A stretch of DNA of 29,355 nucleotides. Origin: Azolla pinnata. Its lineage: Eukaryota; Streptophyta; Polypodiopsida; Salviniales; Salviniaceae. The position numbers were made by a program, and so were the translations under genes. Location of the stretch: contig JBBBWG010000926.1 in assembly GCA_037176905.1 (NCBI GenBank), positions 7,177 through 36,531 on the forward strand, written 5' to 3'. Positions 11,596-20,146 of this stretch are shown here, piece by piece. Positions within the stretch are counted from its first letter, which is position 1; the number at the start of each line of letters is the position of its first letter. The notes beneath the pieces are model-generated. The model saw only the letters and a program-made list of their open reading frames with translations. It was not told where the DNA came from and made no database searches.

Positions 11596-11600
<5 letters not shown>
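11234..11600. repeat. Tandem array of six palindromic hairpin units
   Basis: Each unit holds a 46-bp palindrome: CTTAATTAGGTTGTTATTA, an 8-base loop (CCGTCACA in unit 1) and the exact reverse complement of the arm. Units lie at 11234-11279 (perfect), 11297-11342 (perfect arms), 11353-11396 (one arm mismatch), 11415-11460 and 11478-11523 (identical to each other, four arm mismatches) and about 11541-11600 (diverged, longer loop). The period is 63 bp except between units 2 and 3. Spacers read like GTGATAGAAACGCGCTCTC. Right arms are better kept than left arms in units 4 to 6. The array ends 85 bp before the exonuclease start codon, so it falls in the promoter or 5' untranslated region. Confidence 0.95.
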
Positions 11601-11630
<30 letters not shown>

Positions 11631-11664
11631 CTCTCTCTTTCTATCTCTTTCTCTTTCTCTCTCA
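11599..11664. repeat. GA run followed by CT-rich run
   Basis: A GA dinucleotide run (about 11599-11628) is followed by CTCTCTCTTTCTATCTC-type pyrimidine sequence. The two halves are complementary and could fold on each other. A CT-rich tract just before an ATG is common in plant core promoters and leaders. It abuts the last unit of the hairpin array. Confidence 0.8.
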
Positions 11665-11684
11665 AATGTTGCGCGGTGAAAGCC

Positions 11685-11755
11685 ATGGTTTCTCTCTCCA
11701 CGCTGCGCGCTCCTTCTTCCTCCAGGCTTCCTTCTCCTCGATTTCGTCTGCCAGG

Positions 11756-11787
<32 letters not shown>

Positions 11788-12956
11788 CTTCTTCCTGTTC
11801 CCTCTCCCTATGTATGTTTCTCTTTGGTGCTATGGTGCAAACCCTTAGCTTTGTACTGCAAACCATCATCGACTCGGAAGCTTAATTTATACAAACCGTG
11901 TTGTACATCATAATCCCACAAATTGTCTGTAAATAATGTTGTATTTTTTCGTCAATATTGTTGTTTTTGGTTATTTGCGTGCAAAGTATGCATATTCGAT
12001 CAACTCTTTGTGCTTTCTAACATGTCTGAAGTCTTGGTTTTCATGCAGTAGTACATGAGGAAGCCACATCTTCGGACGTGGATTCAGATGGAATTTCAAG
12101 TCGACGGATCCCAGATGGAATTTCAAGTCGACGGATCCCAGATGGCCATTCATCATCATCACCACCATCGTCGTCGTTGTCACTGTCATCATCATCCATT
12201 AAGGAAGATGCAGAGGAGGCAATACCCTTTGTGTTGAAGCAGCGAACGAAAGAGTGGGAGGATTTGCGCAACAATAGGCTGACTGCTAGTAGGTTTGCTA
12301 CAGCCTTGGGATTCTATGGAAACTATAGGAGATCAGAACTATGGGCACAAAAGCTGGGGTTAAGAGAGCCTTTCCCTGGAAATACTGCCACCGATTGGGG
12401 TATCAGAAGAGAGGCTGCAGCCATAAGGAAATACCAGGAGTACGCAGGCGTGAAAGTGAAGTATTTAGCTTTTCAGATCTACAAAGAAGGAGATAAAACA
12501 AAGGATTGGTTAGGAGGATCACCCGATGGTCTTATAGAAGCTGGTGATCTTTCAGATGAAGTGGGTGGTATTCTGGAGGTGAAATGCCCATATAACCAAG
12601 GAAAACCTGAGTTTTCTATTCCCTGGAATGGAGTGCCTCATTACTTCATTCCCCAGGTACAAGGATTAATGGAGATTCTTGATAGAGAATGGGCTGATCT
12701 ATTTGTTTGGACGATGAATGGGAGTGCTATATATAGGCTTGAGCGGGACCCTGCCTATTGGGAATTGATTTTTGAAGTGCTTAATGACTTTTGGTGGGGT
12801 AGTGTTGTCCCTGGAAAGAAAGCGATTTTATCTCAAAAAACTATAGATGTGAATGCTTTCAAGCCTATCTTACGGCATAAGCTTACCCCAACTGCTGTAA
12901 AAGAGAGCAAGAGGGTTGCGAAGAAGGCCATAATGGTGAAGAAGTTTTTTGAGTGA
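11685..12956 (+). CDS. YqaJ/lambda-exonuclease-type nuclease, probably organellar
   Basis: Two exons, 11685-11754 and 12049-12956, joined across a 294-base GT-AG intron (CAG|GTACTT, TGCAG|TAG). The reading phase matches and gives 325 residues. The second exon carries a YqaJ-type PD-(D/E)xK nuclease: RLTASRFATALGF near residue 105, WGIRREAAAIRKY with E145, GGSPDGL with D183, and LEVKCPY with E200 and K202, then HYFIPQVQGLMEI. These are the metal-binding acids and lysine of the lambda exonuclease fold, so catalysis looks intact. Proteins of this family degrade one strand from double-stranded ends; plant copies are thought to act in organelle DNA repair or recombination. The N-terminus (MVSLSTLRAPSSSRLPSPRFR) is rich in S, R and P with no early acids, as in a transit peptide. 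The linker holds an in-frame 27-base tandem duplication (12090s-12150) encoding ISSRRIPDG twice, then a Ser run. It converges on the gene at 14958-17057. Start choice rests on the good ATG context and the transit peptide; exon 1 is less certain than exon 2. Confidence 0.85.
11758..11795. repeat. TTC microsatellite at an intron 5' end
   Basis: Roughly twelve TTC units begin three bases after the GT of the exonuclease intron. If the intron were retained, this would encode polyserine and translation would end at 11883-11885, before the nuclease domain. Confidence 0.9.
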
Positions 12957-14957
12957 TTTGTTTTGTTCTGTAGTAAATTATAGAGTATACCCAAAGACAA
13001 AAGAGGTATTAAACAGGCTTTACTACCAGTGATTCTGAAGAGCCCGCACAATAGGTTGGGTGTGTATTTTTTTTCCTTGAAAAAATGGCTGCTGTTTGAA
13101 GAGCATTGCAAGATCCTGTGGGATGATAACAGTATTTATTCATTTTCATCCATTTTTCTTTTTACAATTATGGATTTGATCTTTCTTGTACATCAGCCAA
13201 AACAAGCTGAGGCAGTATAATTATGCCTGAATTGACTGACTAATAACATTAAATTGGGAAAGTCTTTTTCAGTCTTGAGCTCTTTTCTTTTACAAGGGCC
13301 CAACGTTTATGAACTTTTGTCAATTTGTTTTCCTGTCATATGGTCGTAGTATATGTTCATTCCATTCATAAGGTTTTTTACATACGTTAGATAACTGATT
13401 TAATCATCTCTGTGAATGCTTCCCATGCGTATTATATTTGAAGCAATTTCAGATCCTGCAGGAAATTGACCCTTTTAACTGTAATTAGCACCGTGTATTC
13501 AGGAACACGTCTCATGAGTTATTTGCAAAAACCACTAGCTGCATGATGTTTCTAAAAACCAAACACTTGATTTTTTCAAGCTCAGTTTTGCTAAGAAATC
13601 ACGAAGCTTTCTTGCAGTATCAGCTCTGTTCTATGTTCAATGTTTGTATCTGTGGACATGGTTCTCCATGTTTTAGATGGATTTATTGCATATTGATTTA
13701 ATTTTTTATAAATATGTTTGGGCTGTACAACAGAAACTACTTGTCACAATTTGAGGCTTCAGATTATGGTTTTCAATCTGGCCTGTGGAAGCCATGACGT
13801 ATTTACAACAAATGCTCAATGTCAGGTGTTTTGGAAGACATAAATCAAACATGCACTTCTACAAAAGATACGAAATTTAAGAAGATATAGGGATAGAACA
13901 CTTAATGTAAACTCAATGTAAACTGAAGCAGCAACATCATAGCAACAAGACAACTTGCATGATACGTGAGTATACAGCATCTAACACTGTTAACTCGTCA
14001 ACTAGGTTTTAGAAGATTATAGCATATAGTAGAAAGCTGTAAATGCAGAACACCACATTGATAACATACATCACCAACAGCTAATGTTTACGACAACAAC
14101 ATTCACATGCTACGTGATAACAGTTGCCACCACAGTTTGTATTTGTCTCTTACTCTCTACACAGTATGCATGATAATCATCTATGTCACCATTATTTTCA
14201 GATGCAATGAGCATAACCATAATCCATAATCCAAGAACACGGTTACAAACAGCAAAAAGATCTACTAATGACTGTAAATTACAATGGTTTTGTGGTAGCT
14301 GTGAATCCAAAGAATAAACATTAGTAATAAATGTTTAGATCTTTTCCACCAATCAAGCATATGCTGCACCATGAGACTTCCTACACAGTCAGACTTTTTC
14401 TAATTACACATGTGATTTGATGAGCTTTGCATACAATAACATATCAACGATTCCAGTATCAATCACTGCCTCTGCACATTATGTCCATAATAATCATAAT
14501 TGTCGCCATTCCTTTCATGTATGATATGCATCATCATTGTTCTATTATTATCCTCATCCATTGTATGCATGACATCGGCATCATCAACATCTCTACATAT
14601 AATGGGATCATAGTCACTGTCCTCTCCATACACCAAGTGAAAGTAACTGCGTGTACCATGAAAATATGGGATACATGTGCTTTTTCATATAAACTGAGAA
14701 GCCTGTTTATGCACAATATGTACGATGAACAACTGTGTGACCCTTTGCATTCAGTTAACCAAGCTTTTGGATGTGCAGAAAGTAAACACTGGCACCAAGA
14801 AGGTATACAACAAATCAAGCGTTTGGCCATTCAGAGAACGTCCAGCCAACTATGTTTGACACAAGGGTGCAAAAAATAGAAACTATTCTCTACAAATTTA
14901 TGGAGCACAAAAATGTATTCCTGTGTGACACATCCATCTGTTCATCCATCATGAACT
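12957..14957. other. Convergent intergenic space, no gene seen
   Basis: This lies between the 3' ends of two convergent genes. The first few hundred bases, T-rich, are presumably the exonuclease 3' untranslated region. The frames at 14427-14879 (+) and 14534-14830 (-) overlap each other, lack family features and have no splice context. Short CATCAT/ATAATCAT-rich sequence occurs at 14480-14570. No RNA gene is recognised. Confidence 0.5.
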
Positions 14958-17057
14958 TTACGAATTGGTTTTCTGTTTCCTTGTAAAAAGCTTATCCAGA
15001 TCTTCCGTTGCAATATTGCTTCTGTTTGTAGGGAGAGGAAAGAAAGAAACGAACCAAAAAAGGTTTAATGACAATGTCTAGAAAAGAAATGTATATTGAA
15101 CTAGAAAAGAGAGGATTTACCTTCCCCTCAGCTGTGGCGGAAGTAAGGAACCTCCTCCAATGTCAGGTGTAACTCTAGCTGTTGGTAATACACTACTTTT
15201 CTGAATCTTATGATGGGGTGTAGATGCCATTCCATCATCGTGCCTTTTCTTTCCCAGTGTAGATGTGTTTACAGAACAATTCAACATCATGCTGTCTCCC
15301 ACCGGACCAAAAGAGGCCAATAGCTCTGATGCATTGGGTAGCTTAATTGTTGTCCCAACTGAACTGCTTCCAGAGTTAAGATCCGTAAGTGTTTGAGATG
15401 ACTCCAAACTGAAAACTCCAATAAAAAGGACTCAACTTGTCATAGAAACGCAAAGGAAAATACTATCATAGCTTGAGGCGTCCTACCACACCATTTTGCC
15501 ACAACATCAAAGAGGCGTCCTTAATTGTTCATTAATATATACATCTCCGATGTTAAAAGCTAATATTTTCCATCAATTTGTTGGACTTAGTGTTACTGTG
15601 TCACTTTCGAAAGCCATGCTCTTGGACAAAGTGCATGGTTGAATCCTTGTAGATAACGAAGCACTTGGAGCAACCTATGCAAGCATTTGCATTCATTTAA
15701 AGAGCTCAAGGGTCTGAATCCCTCCAGTTGCAGCAGGTGTGCGAGCTTTTGAAGGGTGGAATTGGGACACCACATATGCAATTATTATGGACATAAGTGC
15801 TCCAGAGTATATGTTGATTTGGCACACTTCGAAGGGCAGCTGGATGCAATAAACAGTGCCAGATGGCATAGAAAAAAACGCTGAAGAATTCATTGTCACA
15901 CATTCTCTAAGCAGGAGCTTATAATACAGGAAAAGAAATCCATATGATTTAAGGAAGGCTCCCATGCATTCTGCTCAAGACATTCAATCGTTTACCATCT
16001 AAGGGTTCAATATAATCTGAGCTGAAGCTCATGGGCTCCTAAACCAAGAAGATACAAATATAGAGCGATGGGGAAGTAGAAAACTTATCTTTATGCTATC
16101 ACAATGGCTCCCTCTATTGTGACAGCATGAATGCTAAAACAATGTGTATTTTATGTCTTAAAATATGTAGTAAAAGACTCGGAAGTATTCCACTCCTACT
16201 CTATATTTGTATACCTGCATGTTCAAAATATTCCACATATCTACGTATTTGACATACTCTAATTCTGTTATTGAGCCTCACAATCAACACATGTAGATAC
16301 TGAAGTGACCATATTCTGCATTTCAAACACATTATATCGCTTGTTCTTGCCATTGCTTTCCATTAGCGGCCAGTTCTATTGCAAAAGAAAAACTATTGTA
16401 ATGTTGTATGGCATGTAATCACCTGTTATTCTACATAAAACTCTTAACTTTGGAAAATACTCATGAATTCACATTTCAGCACAGGAAACCCCCTTGATCA
16501 AACCCCTCGTTCTCCTGATATAATTTGAAATCTTTGCTTCGTCCTCTCAATGTAATGTGAAATCTTTGCATACACGGGGCCCACCACAAAATGCCTTGCA
16601 GGGCCGTATATGAACTTTACAGTCACTTTGGAAAGCATAACCAAATGGTGAGAAGTGGGGCATTCTGCAATTGTCTTACCATTATCTCCTTTTGTTCATT
16701 TCGTGACTTTCCAGCATACAGATGCCTATGAAACTGCTCAGGGACAACTCGATGATTTTCAAAATTGCAAACCCTAATGTCTGACACGGTAAGCCCAAAA
16801 CGCTCAAAATGAGTGGAATTGAACCCCAGAAAAGACGGAGCGTGAGAGATAGAGAGAGAGAGAGGGAGAGATTGTGCAGAGAGATGGCAAAACCTGACGG
16901 ACGTTGAAGATGATGAAGATGAAGACGGGGTGGGAAGAAAGCGCGCAGCTCCGACTTGCTCTCTGTCTGCTTGCTTCCTCTTGTCCGCCGCTTCTAAGTC
17001 TGCTTCGGCGTCGTCGCCGTCGCCGTCGTCGTCGGAGGAGTAATCGACGAGAGACAT
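14958..17057 (-). CDS. Conserved plant protein, MSLVDY N-terminus, unknown function
   Basis: Three exons on the minus strand: 17057-16894, 15408-15121 and 15021-14958. All junctions follow GT-AG (CAG|GTTTTG, TTTTCAG|TTTG, GAAG|GTAAAT, AAACAG|AAGC) and phases agree (2, then 2), giving 171 residues. Exon 1 encodes MSLVDYSSDDDGDGDD, a strongly acidic head, then a basic KRKQADR patch and a Ser run. Exon 2 encodes LPNASELLASFGPVGD, a KKRHDDG patch and ...GGGSLLPPQLRGR. Exon 3 encodes SNIATEDLDKLFTRKQ and stops. From memory, angiosperm genomes carry small proteins with the same head, an L-P-x-A-x-x-L-L middle and a PPQLxGRSNVVTED tail, without assigned function; I am not certain of any name. The clean match of the tail across an intron supports the model. 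The protein looks mostly disordered, possibly nuclear. The ATG has a strong context (CCCGCCATGTC). Intron 1 (1485 bases) holds a candidate cryptic exon. Confidence 0.75.
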
Positions 17058-18935
17058 GGCGGGATCGGAGCTCGAGAGGCAGAGGAATTAGAACTACTTT
17101 TTGCGAGGAAGAGAAATTTGCCGGTTTTGTGAAGGAAAAGAAGAGGATTTGAACCAGGGACCATCTTTCGGTGCCTGAAAAAAACTGGAATTTTGAGGGA
17201 AGACTTTTACAGCTTCAGCATTCGAGTTTCGATTTTGATGTTTGATCGATTGCATGATGAGGAGTAATTGCATTTTTTGATCTGGAATGGAACAGATCTG
17301 AAATGCGAGGTAAGAGAGGAACGATCATGATCAGGTAAGAGCCTGCTTCGATTCTGATCGCATCTATTTGCGACTGAGTAATAATATGATCGCATTGAGA
17401 GAGTGGTGGTGTTAGGAAGGGAGGCTAGAAAGCTGAACAGGGCGTCGCGATTCTGTTAGAAAGTAAATCATAGAGGCTCTGGAAAGTAGCCTGATCATAT
17501 TGGTGGTTCTGTTTCGTAAGAAAGAAAGATTGAAAGATAGGGGGGATGGGGGGGGGAAGGAAGAAGGAAAGGGATCATAATAGCGGTGTTGTCGTTGAAA
17601 GAATCGGTTTTGCACACGATAACTTACTTCTGTGGACTTGGAAAGATCATACATGAGGTCTCGTCAATAAACAGCACTTGAACGAATATTAAAAGGCGAA
17701 GAAAACCGGCCTTAATACATGTCGTTGTAAAAACTTTTTTCGAAATCAAAACATTTGATGGCAAGGACATTTCTCCATGGAAGCAGATGCCGCAGGATGC
17801 ATTAATATAGATAAGGTGAAAATCGAAGCTGAATCGACGGTGCCAACAGTGACACTTCAATTGGCTATCTGAATGCATCTAGCTGAATAATCCCGCTTCA
17901 ACATGGCAAAAGAATAAATAACTATCAAAATGCAAGAAGCTTAAACAAATACATGTGAAGAAGAATACTCCAGAATTCTCCACAATACTCACCACTCGAC
18001 CTTGCAGTACAAATACTTGTAAACTCTGAGGGATTCGAGCACCAATTACTCACATATCGTATTTGTCTCTATCTCATTGTTGCTAATGATTTCTAGTTCT
18101 TAAATCATCCATTCTTTTGTTATTCATAGTCTCGTCAATCATAATCTCATCATCTGCCCTCTCTCATAATTTATGGTTAGTGTGCCTATCATGCCATGAA
18201 CCATTAACCTCAAACGAAGACTGTTGAAGGAAGCTTCCAATTAAATGTGCTAGATAGGATTTCGTAAGTCCATAGAAAAGGGTGGGACCTCTCGACGATT
18301 CTGTGTCACGGTTCCGTTTCCGTCACATAAACGAGAGATCGAATCCCAATTTTGACTGTCTCAGAGGGCTTTCGATTAAAGAGCTCATGCTTTGTTCATT
18401 GCATCTCGCCGTGAACGACGGGGTAGCGATAATAAAGAGGAAATTTTGTTGGGGTCAGCTCGTCGAGATTCATGACATGAATGCATGGCACTGCAGATCT
18501 GACATCTCAATAGACATTACCGAGACATTCCATCATGCCGTCAACAACCACCCACACCAACTAAAGCTCGACCAGCTCATCGGGACGTATCTTCCATAAT
18601 CAATAGCCTTCTGCCAGACATCATGGCTTACAAAAAAAGCACTCGAATCTGTGCTAGACTGCCGAGGTTCTGAACCAAGAGATGGTTAGATGCAACTCGA
18701 GAAACGCTTGAAACACTCAAGCAAGTGAAGGATCGATGATTGATCGGGTCGATCAAAGGGATGATTTCGTGGAAGGATGATTGCATACGCCTGGTATGGG
18801 ATGGGTTCACACTGTCATGACGATGACGTTGATCGCCAGTTTGCTGTGGGCAACACCGATCGATTTCCTATTTGTTGCGCATAGATCAAAGCTTATGGCA
18901 ATTCTGGATCTAGAAAAAGGCCCTCCACCATCATT
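17058..18935. other. Intergenic DNA, no supported gene
   Basis: The first few hundred bases should hold the promoter and leader of the gene at 14958-17057, but no TATA box stands out. A plus-strand frame at 18282-18599 (105 codons) has ordinary composition but no recognisable domain, leader or splice context; it could be a small unknown gene or chance. The rest is featureless. Confidence 0.4.
18282..18599 (+). CDS. Hypothetical 105-codon frame, unsupported
   Basis: An ATG-to-stop frame encoding MGPLDDSVSRFRFRHINER and onward, with average amino-acid use and no low complexity. No signal peptide, membrane segment or known motif is visible. The surrounding DNA shows no promoter or intron signals I can defend. 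It is listed because it is the only non-repetitive frame of this length in the 17-19 kb interval. Confidence 0.12.
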   Translation: MGPLDDSVSRFRFRHINERSNPNFDCLRGLSIKELMLCSLHLAVNDGVAIIKRKFCWGQLVEIHDMNAWHCRSDISIDITETFHHAVNNHPHQLKLDQLIGTYLP

Positions 18936-18944
18936 TACATACTA

Positions 18945-19380
18945 GATGGATGGATCACACTGCACAACAACCATGTACACACGCATACATACATACATAC
19001 GTATATACATATATACACACATACGTACATACATACATACATACACAGACACCCACATGCACGCACACATACATACATACATGATATACACACACAGACA
19101 TCCATGCATGCATACACCTGCATGCACACATACTGCACAACAACCATGTACAGACGCATACATGCACACATACTGCACAACAACCATGTACAGACGCATA
19201 CATACATACATACACACGCACACATATACATACATACAAACACACGCACCCACGTGCACACACACATGCATGCATACATGATATACACGCACAGAGACAT
19301 CCACGCATGCATGCACCTGCATGCACACATACATACGCACATGCAGACACATGCAGACATGCATGCGAACATGCAACACT
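18945..19380. repeat. ACAT-rich satellite with a 40-bp higher-order unit
   Basis: Dense (C)ATACATACA and ACACGCACA repeats. A unit starting CTGCACAACAACCATGTACA occurs at 18959, 19133 and 19173, the last two exactly 40 bp apart. A second motif (ATGATATACACAC...GACATCCA...GCATGC) occurs near 19080 and 19278. All frames of 110-147 codons here are repeat translations rich in C, M, V and Y (minus strand) or H and T (plus strand), not genes. Confidence 0.85.
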
Positions 19381-19932
19381 AACAAAAAGGCTTTTTTTGA
19401 GTTTACATAATATGAGAAAACAGAGAAAAGGCTTTCAGATTTTATTTAACCCACAAAACAAACGCGTAAACAGAATTAGGATGGAAAAACAAAAAGGGGA
19501 AAATAGAAAAGAAAAATCAAATCCGGGAAAAAAGGGGATTGCATGGTCAGTAAAATAAATATGATAAATAAATAAAAATGCGGCATTATAAAAAAAACGA
19601 AATAAGTGAAAAATGGAAGCCCAAGAAATGCCAAATAAATAATTACGCAATAAACCGACAAACATCAAGCGCTAATAAAGCGAATAAAAATAAACAAAAC
19701 ACAGCAAATTAAAAAGCACGTAAATAAATGGATGAATAAATAAATAAACAAATGCGTGAGGAAATAAATAAAAAACATGGCGAAAAGCCAAAGAAAGAAA
19801 AACAAAAAAAGGGAAGCGGGGAATAAAAGAAATACATCTAAATTCGAATTAATAGCAAAAACGAGGTGCTAAATAAATAATAAGCAAAATCCATTTAATA
19901 ATTAATGCAATTAAAAATTCAATGAAAAATAG
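19381..19932. other. A-rich intergenic tract
   Basis: Very A-rich on the plus strand, with AATAAATAAA words scattered through 19550-19900. No gene or defined repeat family. It borders the palindrome upstream of the plastid E1 alpha gene. Confidence 0.5.
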
Positions 19933-19990
19933 ATAATTATGGAGTAATTAAGTATATATATATATATATACTTAATTACTCCATAATTAT
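19933..19990. repeat. Perfect 58-bp palindrome
   Basis: The left arm begins ATAATTATGGAGTAATTAAG and continues into TATATATAT; the right arm is its exact complement, with no spacer. The axis lies between 19961 and 19962. It could extrude as a cruciform. It ends 157 bp before the start codon of the plastid E1 alpha gene and touches the TATA-rich core promoter. A small foldback element is possible, but no target-site duplication can be assigned because the flanks are AT repeats. Confidence 0.95.
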
Positions 19991-20010
19991 ATATATATAT
20001 AAAAAGTGGG
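19991..20010 (+). promoter_or_regulatory. TATA box region of the plastid E1 alpha gene
   Basis: An ATATATATATAAAAAG run gives a TATAAAA box at about 19998-20004, some 145 bp before the ATG. It is followed at once by GTGGGCC, which resembles the GGGCC(C/T) elements of plant growth-related promoters. A transcript would start around 20030, where CT/TTC repeats begin. Confidence 0.5.
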
Positions 20011-20036
20011 CCTTTCATCCTCGTCATCATCATCGT

Positions 20037-20090
20037 CTTCTTCTTCTTCTTCTTCATCGTCTTCTTCTTCTTCTTCTTCTTCTTCTTCTG
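20037..20090 (+). repeat. TTC microsatellite in the 5' leader
   Basis: Interrupted TTC/TCG repeats between the TATA box and the start codon of the plastid E1 alpha gene. They are in frame with it and free of stops, but contain no ATG, so they are leader and not coding sequence. Confidence 0.8.
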
Positions 20091-20146
20091 CAGATCAGGA
20101 AGGATCCCGACAGAAACAGAGCTCGCCTCAGCGCACAGACACAGCG

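Noticed and set aside
11234..11600. CRISPR-like reading of the repeat-spacer pattern
   Set aside because: The spacers are nearly identical to one another, the repeats are long palindromes, and the context is a plant nucleus. It is a tandem satellite of hairpins.
17145..17165. Minus-strand GGTCCCTGGTTCAAATCC, like a tRNA T arm
   Set aside because: The T stem is not completed and no box A lies at the right distance upstream. Treated as a chance B-box word.
18935..19385. Several open frames of 92-147 codons rich in Cys, Met, Val and Tyr, or His and Thr
   Set aside because: They are direct translations of ACAT/ACAC satellite repeats and are open in nearly every frame.
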